NCBI RefSeq assembly: GCF_021347895.1
Contig: NC_067135.1
Coordinates: forward strand, 27,389,006-27,453,005
DNA: 64,000 nucleotides
Direction: 5' to 3'
Origin: Acanthochromis polyacanthus
Lineage: Eukaryota > Chordata > Actinopteri > Pomacentridae
The notes below the pieces were generated by a model, which was not told the origin of the DNA, did not search any database, and was given only the letters and a program-made list of their open reading frames with translations. The first letter of the stretch is position 1. The number at the start of each line of letters is the position of its first letter. This document shows positions 1 to 11,669 of this stretch, piece after piece. The translations under genes and the position numbers were made by a program.

Positions 1-503
1 TCTATTATTGTAGTACTAAAAGGGAATTAGGAATAAGCTGAGAATTGTAGTTCTGTAAGAGATACATTGTAAATAAATCATTGTTTTCTGCATCTGCCCA
101 TCTTGTTCTCTTGTCCTGCGCCTGAGCCCTTGTGAAAACTTAACAAGATTTGAGCCAGCACACTGGAATTCTCCGAGAGGTCAGAAATTTATCAAGAATA
201 CCATATAACCACCATGCCTAATTTTTCTATTCAGGAATAGAAGTAAATAACTGTAATTTGGCATCTCAGTCAAACACTTTTTAACATTTTTTTCTGCTTT
301 TTTATAGAATAGTACATTTGAAAATTGATGGATAATAACAATAATTATATTTTAGCATTAAAGATATCAATTGGATTAAGAAGCTTGCACACACTGGTGG
401 ATTAACCACTGCAGAAACATAATTTTTTTTTAAGTAATCAGTAATACTGTTAATTTAGGGCAGCGATGACAAAACACTTCACAGTGATCAAATAAAATTG
501 AAA
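1..503. other. No recognised gene
   Basis: AT-rich sequence with no coding region or repeat family that I can name. An AATAAA hexamer near 71-76 sits in a less AT-rich stretch ending about 145, which could be the tail of an LTR or transcript that starts outside the window, but there is nothing to confirm it. Confidence 0.3.
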
Positions 504-511
504 ATTTGAAC

Positions 512-1777
512 TAGGGCTGCAACTAACGATTATTTTGATAGATTAATCGGTCAATTATTTTTTTCGATTAATCAATTAATCGGTTTATGCACTTACATTT
601 TAGTTTTTCCTTTATTTTCCAATGTAAAATATTAATAAAAGGCCCATGTCATTCAACGTACATTTTAAGAGCTTTTAACCATGCTACAATGTCCTAAATT
701 CTTCAAAAACCATCCAGAGTTGGATTTTAGTATGTCTGAATTAGCAGCAATCAAAACACTGACTCATCAACACATACATACTCGTACAACCATCCAACAT
801 CACAAGATCTTAAATGAAGTTTCACCAAGGCAACATTTATACTTTAAAAACATCTTTCCTGTAGAGAAGCATTTTCTGGGCACCCATGTATTTTAAGCTA
901 TACTACAATAATATCACAAGTAAGGGCTCCAAAAGTAGTGAACTAAATTTAAGGTTGTAATTTGAGAACAGAAAGAAAATAGAAACAATTTTGCTGTTAA
1001 CTGCATTTTATTTTTTCCAAAAAAACACAGATTTCACCTGAGAACAAGTTTTATATCTTATTAACGTGCAGTGAAACTGTAAACAATACTTAAAATAAAG
1101 TGCCATTTCAGGATCCTAAATGGAAGTCACATTTTTAAGAGTTTTTAAAAAACAAACAAAAACTGAATATTTAGAGAAAACAAGTGCATTTTACAAACAA
1201 TGTAAACATTAGTCTAATGGATGAACTTTGCATTGCAATGCAAAAATATTAGCATGTCCACATGCTCTGGGCTAAGGCCAGCTCTCTTTTTAGAGGCTAT
1301 ATTCCCTGCTGCAGAAAACAGCCACTCTGCTGGTGTAGTAGTGCTTGGTATACAGAGGTAGGACTTTGCTAACCTTGACAAAAAGGGGTATTTCACCTCA
1401 TTTGACTTCCATCACTGTAACAGATTTTCTCCCTTGGAAACTGGCTTCTCACTGAAGCATATGAGGATCTCCTGTCAGACTTTCCCAGTGAGTACACAAC
1501 CGCTGAGCGTGAGTCTATGACGCTGAGTGAACATCACATGACCTAAAGCAAGGCAACCTATTGGTTGTTTGCTTCTTCTCCTGCTGTTCTGGTTGCCTAA
1601 AACCTACACTGGCTCATTACTGCCACACCTGGTCACCGCGATTACAGGCCGGCTTAAAATATGCGTGAAACATGCCGCTTACAGTAAAAATAGACTCATT
1701 AACCAACTAATCGATGACCAAAATAGTTGACAACTATTTTAATAATCAATTTTAATTAATTAGTTTTTTCAGCCCTA
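512..1777 (-). mobile_element. hAT-type DNA transposon, defective
   Basis: The element has terminal inverted repeats beginning TAGGGCTG (the right end reads CAGCCCTA). It is flanked by a perfect 8-bp direct repeat, ATTTGAAC, at 504-511 and 1778-1785. An 8-bp target duplication is the hallmark of hAT insertion. The left arm is rich in GATTAATCG-like words, a pattern seen in many vertebrate hAT copies. At about 1.27 kb it is too short for a full transposase of roughly 600 residues. Only a C-terminal remnant is visible on the minus strand, so it would have depended on a transposase supplied elsewhere. Confidence 0.85.
1214..1396 (-). pseudogene. hAT transposase C-terminal remnant
   Basis: A 60-residue reading frame inside the hAT element resembles the hAT dimerisation region at the C-terminus of ZBED/hAT transposases. 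It contains the block PSTTTPAEWLFSAAGN, followed by KKRAGLSPEHVDMLIFLHCN. This matches the family pattern (S..S...ER.FS.AG......R..L.P..V..L.FL..N). The rest of the transposase, including the DDE core and BED zinc finger, is missing. It cannot encode a working enzyme. Confidence 0.75.
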
Positions 1778-1866
1778 ATTTGAACCTGTCATTACATAAT
1801 TGTAATTTATAATTTGTCACAAATACATTACAGCACTGTGAAATATTGCTTTTCACATATCCCAAT

Positions 1867-2010
1867 TGGGGTCAGAGCGCAGGGTCAGCCATACTACAGC
1901 AGGAACGGTAAAAGGCCGTGCTCAAGGGCTCAACAGTGACTGCATTGAGGTTTGAACCACTGACCTTCTGATCAGTAGTCCAGAGACTTAACCGTTGCAC
2001 CACCACTGCC
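1867..2010. repeat. Dispersed fish repeat fragment
   Basis: The stretch reads like a dispersed element common in fish genomes. Its words include GGGTCAGAGCGCAGGGTCAG, then GTGCTCAAGGGC, TTTGAACCACTGACC and TTAACCGTTGCACCACC. I recognise the pattern but not the family name, and no ends or target duplication are visible. Confidence 0.5.
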
Positions 2011-2846
2011 GCCACTACTCACTACCTACTCATTAGTGTGATTGCAGAGCAATACTGCAAAATCTTCCTTCATGTGTGGCGTGTGAAAACATGCCATACA
2101 TCATCATGCTCAGCAGTATACTTTTTAAAAACATTATTGTATACTTAAAATTGTACACTTAATGGAAAGAGCAATGATCTAAAACTCCACAAACTTTTTG
2201 TGAGATACTTGTCAAAGGCTACCTGAATTATCTGACATAAATTGAAGAATTTTATAGCCAATGCTACTATATATTGTACTAATGAAATACATGCAAGTTC
2301 TGACCACTGGGAATATGTTGAAAGACATACAAGTTGAAATAAATAATGATGTCCATAATTATTCTAATGTTTCAAAATCTTACAGTATAATTGTGTAGCT
2401 AACAAGATCTGAGACATGAAAAATTTATGAGGACTAAATGTGAAGAATTGTGAAAATTGAGATTAAATGTGCAGTTGTGAACTAAAATTTATAAGTCAGC
2501 TGAGTCACTTGAAGCCATTTGAAAGAAGCTTCATATCCCCAAACTTATCTGTGCAAACAAATGTTTGTAAGTATAAAGTACATAGCACTGTTGTGTCACT
2601 GTCACAATCAGGAAGAACACTGCTACTGAGAGATAGTTGGTCAAGATGGTCAAGAGTCAACCAAGAATCACCAAAAAGCAGGTCTGCAATGAATTAGAAG
2701 CTGCTGAAACACATATGCTGATATCCACAGTCAAGTGTGTTTTACATCACTATGAGCTAAGAGGCTGCCTTTCCATCGAGAGTGGCACCTTATTGTTTAA
2801 CTGAAATTTGCTGCTGGAGGAAAGTTCTGCGGTCAAATGAAACATA

Positions 2847-3435
2847 CCGTATTTTCTGCACCATAAGGCGCATCGGATTGTAAGGCGCAGTCTCGATTAC
2901 GGGGTTTATTTCTGCACTTAAGCCACATATAAGGTGCCCCCTATTATTGGGCACATGCTAAAACAAGGAAATGGAAGCAAAACAGTGAGTCTGGTTGAAC
3001 TTTATTCTACTACGTATTTAAAAATACACTCACATTATTTTTTGATCAATCTTTTGTCACAATTCCATCACAGTCCTCATCTTCTGTATCTGAATTGAAC
3101 AGCTGGGCAATTTCGACATCAAACATGCGGGTTCACTCTCGTCATTGTCGGAGTCAGTCTCGTTGCCGGGTGGCTGTTCAGCAATGATGCCGGCTTCTGC
3201 GAAAGCTCGGACAATAGTCAGTACTGTAAGTAGCTTTAGGTAATGTTCTCTAATAGGTTTATCACTGCCAGCATGTGTCGTGTACGTATTACATCCCTAT
3301 GTTGGCGGGAATTGGTCTGACAGTCAGATTTTGGAACTCAGTGCACACATAAGATGCACCGGGTTAAAAGGTGCACCGTCGATTTTTGAGAAAATTGAAG
3401 GCTTTTAGGTGCTCCTTATAGTGTGGAAAATACGG
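2847..3435 (-). mobile_element. Pogo/Tigger-like MITE inside Tc1
   Basis: The ends are inverted repeats. The left starts CCGTATTTTCTGCACCATAA, and the right, read in reverse, starts CCGTATTTTCCACACTATAA. TA dinucleotides flank both ends (2845-2846 and 3436-3437). Read on the minus strand, about 3050-3250 gives fragments such as a region rich in Glu, Ser and Asp, like the C-terminus of pogo-type transposases. The element interrupts the Tc1 transposase coding sequence, so it arrived later. Confidence 0.75.
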
Positions 3436-3758
3436 TAAACTGAGGTATTTTGCCACAATGACGGGAAATGTTTGGAGGAAAGAAGGTGAGGCCTTTAACC
3501 CCAAGAACACCAGACTTACTGTCAAGCATGGTGGTGACAGTATTATGCTTTGGGGTTGTTTTGCTGCCAGTGGAACTGGTGCTTTACGCAAAGAAAATGG
3601 AATAATGAAGAAGGTTGGGTCTTGGAGACTGGTTGTTCCAACAAGACAATGACCCCAAACACACATCAGAAATGGTAAAGAAATTACTAAATGAGGCTAG
3701 AATTAATGTTTTTAACTGGTCTCCCTGAAGTCCTGACTTAAACCCCATCAAGAACCTA

Positions 3759-4232
3759 CCCAGATAGCAAACTATGGGTGAATCAATGTTGAATCTATGT
3801 TGAGACCTAATGTAGAAATTATACAGAAAGTGCAAGGTTGATAAAATGTTGAGTCAACGTTTGCTTTTCAACCATAAATCACACTTTACCCAGATAGCAA
3901 AAGATGTTAAATCAATGTTGAATTAGGGTTAAGAAGGTTGAATTGTGGTTACGGTTGAAGACTGATGGTTGGATCAACGTTGATTCAACAACATTTTGTC
4001 AACATTGAAGTTTGTGTTTAAAAGATACCATTGAATCTACATTGTATTTTGGTTTAATTAAAATGTTTGACAGGTCAATGTTTAATTAATGTTGAATCTA
4101 TGTTTGCAAACATGTAATCTATGTAAGCAAACGTTGACTCAACATTTTATCAACCTTGCGCTTTCTGTATAATTTCGACATTAGGTCTCTACATAGATTC
4201 AACATTGATTCACCCATCGTTTGCTATCTGGG
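3759..4232. mobile_element. Long-arm MITE inserted in Tc1
   Basis: The two ends are inverted copies of each other for about 105 bp with few mismatches. The left begins CCCAGATAGCAAACTATGGG, and the right ends with the complement of CCCAGATAGCAAACGATGGG. TA dinucleotides border the element at 3757-3758 and 4233-4234. A second internal copy of the terminal word starts near 3889. No coding capacity is seen. The Tc1 reading resumes on the far side, showing clean insertion. Confidence 0.85.
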
Positions 4233-4345
4233 TATGGACTTGGTGAAAAAATAAATCTGTGTCAGAAAGCCAACACATTTAGTTGAACTGCACCAATTCT
4301 GTCAAGAGCAGTGGTCAAAGATTCAACCATAGCCATATCAAGGGT

Positions 4346-5068
4346 CAGGCTTAGGGTTAGTCCCCAGTCCTAATCAAAAGAAGGCAGGAACTAGAAGTGA
4401 CAGAATAGATTTAGTTTATTGTTCTATCATGGAATTTTGATGGGACAGGAATATTTTTGTGGGTACAGGATGGGTGGGACAAGATTTAAAATCCACACCC
4501 TTGTCACCCTCCAGTAGTACCTGAAATGGTTTTCAGTTATCAGGTGAGTCTTGTTATAATGTAACTGGTGGAATTCTTTCCAGCTTAATGTGTTTGACAC
4601 CATCAATTATGTAGTGCAGAGATTTTGTTGATGCATAGCAAACAGCCCTATTCAACTACTGCACTGATCCATATTATAGCAAAAACCACTTAGCTAAGCA
4701 AGGAGAAACAGTCCATCATTACTTTAAGACATGGAGGTCAGTAAGAACAGAACATTTCTCAAACTTTGAAAGTTTCTTCAAGTTCAGTCACAATAGCCAT
4801 TAAACAGTGGTTCTGAGTAACGTCCCAGGAATAGAGGACCAAGAGATTCCTCTGCTGCAAGAGTTCATTGGCTATTCTCACACTCTGCAGCAACACAGGA
4901 CAATGAGCCTCCTGCAGGCTCTGAAGGGACTGCTGTACCAAGAATAGAGCAATGAAGTGTTGCATCAGTACTGACTTAAATGTGTTTAACACCTTTACAG
5001 TCTTTTAAAATGTAAAACAATAATAATTTAGAGATTTTAAAAAACATTAACTCACATTCCTGCTGTAT
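4346..5068. other. No recognised gene
   Basis: Unassigned sequence. A 77-codon frame on the minus strand (4759-4992) has no recognised domain and no splice or promoter context, so I do not call it. Confidence 0.3.
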
Positions 5069-5072
5069 CATA

Positions 5073-5878
5073 TGTAGCGCCTATAGTGGACCAGTAGAAA
5101 CATGACCCTACATTCCCTCTAGGTTCAAGGAGCTGCTGGTTGTGTAAATTCAGCACGATACCATGAAGTTGACAGTAGACACTTTATTGCCACACAATTC
5201 TGGCTGCAATGTATGAAAATAAAATCACCAAAATAACACAAAATAGCAAAATAGAGCTCTTTTCAACTGCTGAAATTTTTTTTTTAAAAATGGAAAAAAG
5301 TTCAAAATAAATTGTCCCTCTTTCTGTCTGAAAGCGAGTACTCAGTTCGGTTCATGTTCTGTGTGTAATGTCTTGTCAATCGTTGCTACCCGGGTAGTGT
5401 TTGTTATGCGTTTCTTATCTGTGTACGAGTAAAGCGAAGTGATGTCCGTTGTTCTTCGGGAGTGGATCCCACAGTTGGCCAGACTGTGCACCGTTCCGTC
5501 TTAGTAGTTCGTCTTCTCTGGCTCGCCACCGAGCCTCCTCAGCTTGGAATCTCAATCAAGTCCAAATCCGGTAATTGGAAGGGAGACAAAAAAACCAGTC
5601 GGAGTTCCCAGTGTCAGAGGATTACACGGTGAAACCGGCTCCCTTTCTTTCGTACGCTCACACAGCTTTCTCCCTGAATCTTTTCTTCAGCTCGCTCATG
5701 ACCATGTGCTCTGGTTAGCTCTGCTCTGAGGTAGCATTTAGCGATGAAATCACGTTCAGTAAGAGCGAGATCACGTTCATTGGCCAAAGTCTAACATAGG
5801 CTATTGTGCCACCTACTGGTGAGGCTGAGATACTACAGCTAAACAACATGAATGGGCTTAAACAACCATATAGTTACA
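5073..5878 (-). mobile_element. Probable solo LTR
   Basis: The stretch begins TGTAGCGCC and ends AGTTACA, so it has the TG...CA ends of an LTR with a short TGTA/TACA inverted repeat. A 4-bp direct repeat, CATA, flanks it (5069-5072 and 5879-5882). Read on the minus strand, an AATAAA polyadenylation signal falls near 5188-5193, about 115 bp before the 3' end, which is the normal place. No gag or pol sequence lies beside it, so the rest of the element was probably lost by recombination between LTRs. The family (Ty3 or ERV) cannot be told from this. Confidence 0.5.
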
Positions 5879-5882
5879 CATA

Positions 5883-8117
5883 TATTACACAATTATGTCC
5901 ATTATTGAATTACCATAAGCATTTTTTATTTTTTGTAATTGCTGCTTCAGTACAGTAAATGCTGATATTGAAATATGGAACTGTAATATTAGTCTCAGTG
6001 AACTAAATTGGCAATTGTGGAACTGGCCTCTTGCAGCATAACTAATCCGCCACTGGACAGAATAACCTGTGATTCTTTTACACTCCTCATTACTCAGGCT
6101 GATTACCGTGCACATTTATAGCCTGAATTGCTCACAATCTCAGTTTGTGAAAATCAATCAGGCATGCACACTTGCCTAGAAAGCTCTTCCACTTTAAATG
6201 ATTTTCAATCAACTGAATGTTTCAAACTGCTTCTTTATTTCTCTGTATGACTTTGAGCCATTGACTGAAAAGGAAAATGGATCCATCGGAGGGCACACAA
6301 GAACAGGATTACTTATTGTTTTGTTGATTTTTTTTTTGTGAAAATAGCCTAATCAAGCTCAGCCTCTCTGCAGCGTGAGAAAAACTGCAGCCCCATGACT
6401 ACAATCCATGAAAAATATCCTCTTTCATCATCTGGCACCCAAGGACACTGGTGTGCTGTGTTTTGTGCTTTTGGGCAGGTGTCGTTTTATTAAAATAGAT
6501 ATATCTTATCTCAAAGGGCAGTTTTGAAACATCAAAACAGCAATGAATTTTGAGTCTTTTTTTAAACTAAAAGTAACTTTTATCATGAGAAGACAAAGTC
6601 ATGATGACAGAAAACAAAAAGCTTGATATGGGAAGATATTTAAATTCAATCATTACCTCAGGATGAGAGGTTTAAAAATTAGCACCATATAATCCTCTGT
6701 TGCTATCTCAAGATAATGATATAATTAACAGATAATGGACTTGAATTTTTGAGCATCCATAGTCACTGTGAACTTCTAAAATAAGAAGCATATCTTTATT
6801 GGCATGTTTCCCAGAAAAAGTGAAATCTCCAGAAAGCCTTTGTTCTTATTGTTCAGATGAAATTCTATTGCAGAAGGTTGTTTTTAGGTGAAATCCAAGA
6901 AGAAGAAGAAGAAGTGAATATTGTTTTGTTGTTATTGTTGTTGTTGTGAATTGTACAAGTCATAGGTTCATTCTGAGCACTATTTAGAAACAGTTGATTA
7001 TCTGTTGGCTCTCCATGGCAACCAGTTACACATCCATTTAAAGTTGCATCACAAATACTTCAGAAGTGAAACTGTATTTAACCAGGAGGTACATGGTCTA
7101 TGTGGAGTGGAGATTTGCTGACTAGCGTCTACTGCGTTTCTGTTTTCTGTTCTTTTGTATACTTTTCTAATGTTGGCATGGAATACCTGATACCAGGCTG
7201 AACTGTACTTTTTTCACATCGTTTAGTCAGTCTGTCATCATGTCAATGGTGATACTTTCCCTGTTTGGAACCTGCAGTTTCATTTTTGCTTTAACGCAAG
7301 CAGCAAGAGAATGATGAAAGCTGGTCAATGACACAAGAAGCTGTAATGTCAACAGGCTTAAGCCAGTTGATTGTTATTGCAGGAAAACAGAGTTTTTGAA
7401 CCAGTCTCGTTAGTGCTCATCAGGCCGTACTAAACGATCCAGTTAAATTTTGATCAATAATTACATTTTTGTTCGTCTTATGCCTTGGCAGTAACTACAC
7501 TGATGCAAAAGTCACAACATAAGTTTGAGATGCAAACCACAGTAGGCAAAATCAGCCATAAAATTTCTTTAATGTGGTCATCTTTTTTCTTTTTTTTCTA
7601 ATTTAGTTTTTGAACACTGCTGCCCTGATCTCCAAACTGTGCTAGATGACCAAGGAACAAAAACAGGCTAAGGAAATTAGTTCCTTGAAAAGTTCACCAG
7701 AACATTAATTGTTGGTTCTGTAAAGTTCCACTTTGGCAGAAACAAGGCTCAATGACATGTATTCAGCTGATGTTCAGTGCACACAGCTAAAGTTTGTTCT
7801 GTCTTTAGGCGTTGCATGATCCTGGTGTGGGAATAAGCTACATGTGTATCATCCTGTTATAGTACTTGTCACATATATACTCTGTCAGTAGTTTCTTAAA
7901 CTTCATATCCCTGGTTTAAACAAATCTCCATTTTTTTCCTTTATATTAATAGGCTAGAATTCTAATTAGATAACTTAAGTGTTAAGGTAGGCAGAACCCA
8001 AAACATGAACACTAACTGTAGTGTGAATGTCTTTTTGAAGAAGAATGTCACCCAGAGTCACAGAGACACACTGACAGGAAGCTTTCAACAACAGTGGAAC
8101 TCTAATACCTCAATTCC
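5883..8117. other. No recognised gene; simple repeats only
   Basis: AT-rich unassigned sequence. The only features I can name are short AAG and TTG runs near 6900-6948. Confidence 0.35.
6897..6948. repeat. AAG and TTG microsatellites
   Basis: About six AAG units are followed after a few bases by an interrupted TTG/TTA run. Confidence 0.8.
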
Positions 8118-10640
8118 ATGCCATCTATCCATACCATCCTCGTCTTCCACTTATCTGGGGGCCGGGTTGCGAGGCAGCAGATGAAGCAGATCATTCCAGA
8201 CATCCTCCCCCCAGCGAAGCTTTCCCAGCTCTTCCTGGGGGATCCCGAGGTGTTCCCAGGCCAGACGAGATATATAACCCTCACAGGGCGTGTTCTGGGT
8301 ACTGCCCCCGGCTTCCTCCCAGGTGGAAAATGTTCAGAAAAACTCCAAAGAGCCTCCCAGAGCCAATGCCGAATCAGATGGCCAGGAGCTATCCTCCGGA
8401 TGCTAAGCTTCTCACCTCTATCTCTAAGGCTGAGCCCAGCCACCCTGGCAGAGGAAGCCATTTCACCGCTTGTATCCGCAAATCTTGTACTTTCGGTCAC
8501 TACCCAGAGCCTCATGACCATAAGGTGAGGGTTAGAAGTGTGATGGCTAGCATTGAGAGTTAATCTTATGGCTCCGTCCCTCTTCCCCACGACGTTCGTA
8601 AATGCCCGCATTACTGCTGATGCTGCAACCAATCCACCTGTCCATCTCACGCTCATTTTCCGCATCACTTGTGAACAAGATCCCAGTACTTGAACTCCTT
8701 CGCTTGGGGGAAGCAATTCCACCCCAACCCAGAGGGAGCAATCTACAGTTTTTTGGCAGATAACCATGGCCTCGGACTGGAGGTGCTGATCCGCATCGTT
8801 CGCTGCTTCAGAACATCGGCTGCAAACCGCTCCAGTGCCGTGTGAAGTTCATGATGTGAAGGAAGCCAACAGAACGACATCCTGAGGTCCCCAACAAACA
8901 CCCTCCTCACCCAGGCTGTGGCCTTGAGATCCAATCCATGAACACCAAAAGACAGGATCAGAGACAAGGGACAGCCCTGGCGGAGTCCAACAGCGCACTG
9001 GAAACATGTTCTGACTTTGTGCCGAGTAGGCGGACACAGCTCTCATTTGGTTGTACAGGGACTGAATGGCCTCGTATCAGCGAGCCTGGTGCCCATACTC
9101 CTGCAGTGCCTCCCACAGAACCCCTCAGGGACCATGGTCGTAGGCCTTCTCCAGATCCACAAACAACATGTGCACTGGCAGGTAACTCCCGGACCCCCTC
9201 AGCAGCTCCGCAAACCTAAAAGAGGCCTGGTCCACTGTTTCCATGACAGGATGGATAACCCAGTTGCTCCTCCTGAATCCCAGGTTTGACAATCAGTTGG
9301 ATCCCTCTCTTCCAGCCCCAATAGCAAGCTGTTCCGGGAGGCTAGAAGTGTGATACCCTGGTAGTTGGAACACCTCTGTGGTCCCAACTTTTTGAAATGG
9401 GGACCCCCACCCCGGTCTGCACTCCACAGGTATCTGTGACCTCGATGTCAACGTGACCATTGTAAAGACGTGTCAGCAGACAGGTTTACCAAGGTTTTTC
9501 CGGTAGCCTTTCCCGCCATCAGATTCCAACTCACCACCAGTGGTGATCAGTTGACAGCTCTGTACCTCTCTTCAACTCGAGTGTCCAAGACATACAGCCT
9601 GCCAGGGTTGATTTATATCGAACTATGAGCGATCATCGACTTTGACCTAAGTGCTCTGGTACCTAGGTACACTTATTGAGCAAACCTTATGACTCTGAAC
9701 ATTGGTGGTTTTGTTATGGCCAGTCTATGAGAAGTCCACAGAAGTCATAACAGAACTACCGTTGGTTCAGATCGGGCAGGCCGTTCCCTCCAATCACTCC
9801 CCTCCAGGCTTCTCTCATCATTGCCACGTGAGGCGTTTAAGTCTCCCGGAGTAACTATGGAGTCCCCAGGTGGTACGTCCTTCCAGGACCAACCCAGACA
9901 GCTCCAAGGAAGGCGAATACTCCGAACTGCTGTTCGGATGGCATAAGCACAAACAAGCAGTCAGAGTTTTTCCCCTCCGCTAATATCGAAGTCGCAGAGA
10001 GCGACCCTCTCGTTCTGCAGAGAGAACTCCAACAAGCGCCGGTTCAAGCCGTGGGGCTCGTGAGTATCCGCACACCCTGCCCGCGCCTTCTCACCCTGGG
10101 CCAACTCCAGAAAAGAGGTGAATCCACCCCATCTCCAGGATGTCTGGTTCTAAGAACTCTTGCTGTCGTGGAGGCAAGCCCAACTATATCACCGGTATAA
10201 CTCCACCTCCCGCACCAGCTCGAGTTCTTCCCTGCCAGGAGGTGAACGTTCCACGTCCTCAAGGCTAGTCTATGCCACCAAGGGGGCGGTGCGCCTAAGA
10301 TGCCTGCTCCTGCCTACTGCCTGGTTGGCATAGTACCTGTACCCTGATTTTCCGCTAGTGGGTGTGGCCACCGGGTGGTGACCCCCCCCCGCCCCCCCCC
10401 CCCCCCCGGAAGAACCGCAGTTTTTCCCTGGTCCAGGCGAGGTGGCGACTTGTCCTTTTGCACATTGTCATCAGGGTTTTTCTGAATGTTCTTTGTCTGG
10501 TTCCCTCTCCAGACCAATTTCCTTGGGAGACCCTACCAGGGGCTGTTGCCCCCGGAAACATATAGCGTCCCAGGATCACAAGGAACACTCAAAACCCGCT
10601 CCATTGCGATAAGGTGGTCAATATCAATCGGGGAGTAACC
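8118..10640 (-). mobile_element. Rex3 (RTE) LINE, antisense, decayed
   Basis: This is a nearly full-span but inactivated Rex3 retrotransposon with its sense strand on the minus strand. The 3' end, at 8118, has a decayed CCATC-like tail, typical of Rex3. The reverse-transcriptase region lies at about 8750-9420 and contains the CAAGGGACAGCCCTGG and CACCCCGGTCTGC blocks that are well known in Rex3. The C-terminal part (about 8300-8600) reads AGLSLRDRGEKLSIRR. The endonuclease part lies at about 9520-10260, and the 5' leader at about 10450-10640 contains GGAGACCCTACCAGGGGC. There are many stops, shifts and internal deletions. The expected FADD catalytic motif is destroyed: the residues before DVVLLAS read GPQ. 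Confidence 0.85.
10382..10407. repeat. Cytosine run inside Rex3 leader
   Basis: Nine and sixteen cytosines are separated by one guanine. Such runs are prone to length error in sequencing. Confidence 0.9.
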
Positions 10641-11641
10641 AATACATGTAAGATTGTTTCTTTGCTATCTGCTTGCATATTAGATGTAATTATACAAAAG
10701 AAAAATAAATCACTTCAAGCCTCAGTTTAGTGTATTTTGTATGACTTCTGACCACATCTGTTGATAATTATGTTATTATTAGAGCACAGTAAAGAAGAGA
10801 GATTTATGCTCATTGTGTTCCTGTCCAGACACCGGACAAACACCATCTGTGTGCTGCGCATCTCTGGCAAACACCCCCACAGACAAACATGCATACAATA
10901 TCAAAAAAACAAACCTTGATATTTAGGCAGCATTTGCCATTCATCCTCATTCATTTCCCCAGAGGTTCGTAGGCATTTCTGCCCACACAACTCCCACCCG
11001 TCCTGTGGCAATCAAATGTCAAGGCTTGAGGACCAAGCCAATAAGCCCACATTCGAAAAAGAAAAAACAGACACCTTTACTTGTACTGCGTTGTGAGACA
11101 GCAAGAGTTGCTGACATTCTCCCTGTTCTGAAACATTATTTTGAATGCCAGATCCGAGATGACCCAACTGTAAACTGTTGTAGTGGATAAAGGACAAGCT
11201 TCTCAGAGGAAAGTGTTTTTTCTTTGCCTATTTAAGAATGGTTCATTGGTTTCAATGGCCTCATAAATGTGGTAAAAGATTGCGTCCATAATCCCTCAAC
11301 ATGCTTCAAGTCAATGCTAATGAGGAGGTTAGAGATCCTCTATGTTGGTAGATGCCAGGTTGGAGATGCTTCCCATCACAGACCCGACAAAGTAAAATTA
11401 ATGTGCTTGGTAACTGTAGCTACAATCTACCCAAACCTTAATGAGGTGTTTAAATCACCTAAACCTCTGACCATGCAATAACTTAAACCATGCATTTTAT
11501 AGCCTAACTTTACTGAGATTGTCCTCTGAAGAAACACGATACAGACCTTAATTTCTAGTGACTGCATGAAATTGATGGTAGCAGAAGATGGAAGGTAGAT
11601 CAATGTTCTTTGTAGAGTTTGAAGTCTTGAGAGGAGGTTGG

Positions 11642-11669
11642 GTGGATGGATGGATGGATGGATGGATGG
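11642..11669. repeat. GGAT microsatellite
   Basis: About six tandem GGAT units. Confidence 0.9.

Larger units (their letters stand above)
2467..4345 (+). pseudogene. Tc1/mariner transposase, dead, in pieces
   Basis: Pieces of a Tc1-type transposase lie in order on the plus strand. The N-terminal DNA-binding region is at about 2467-2800 (KYKVHSTVVSLSQSGR). The catalytic-domain part is at about 3440-3757, with [39 protein letters not shown] and [10 protein letters not shown], then SPDLNPI. A C-terminal part near 4235-4340 reads like the LVELHQFCQEQW region. Stop codons and frame changes occur throughout. Two other elements (2847-3435 and 3759-4232) sit inside it at TA sites. The terminal repeats are not evident. 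It is a long-inactive copy whose enzyme once cut and pasted DNA at TA dinucleotides. Confidence 0.8.

Noticed and set aside
1..150. LTR end at the left window edge
   Set aside because: Only an AATAAA and a vague CA end are visible. The other end lies outside the window.
4759..4992. 77-codon Leu/Gln-rich frame on the minus strand
   Set aside because: Possibly helical, but unrecognised and isolated between transposons.
8102..9387. Frames on both strands over the Rex3 copy as separate genes
   Set aside because: The minus-strand pieces are Rex3 polyprotein parts and the plus-strand ones are shadows.
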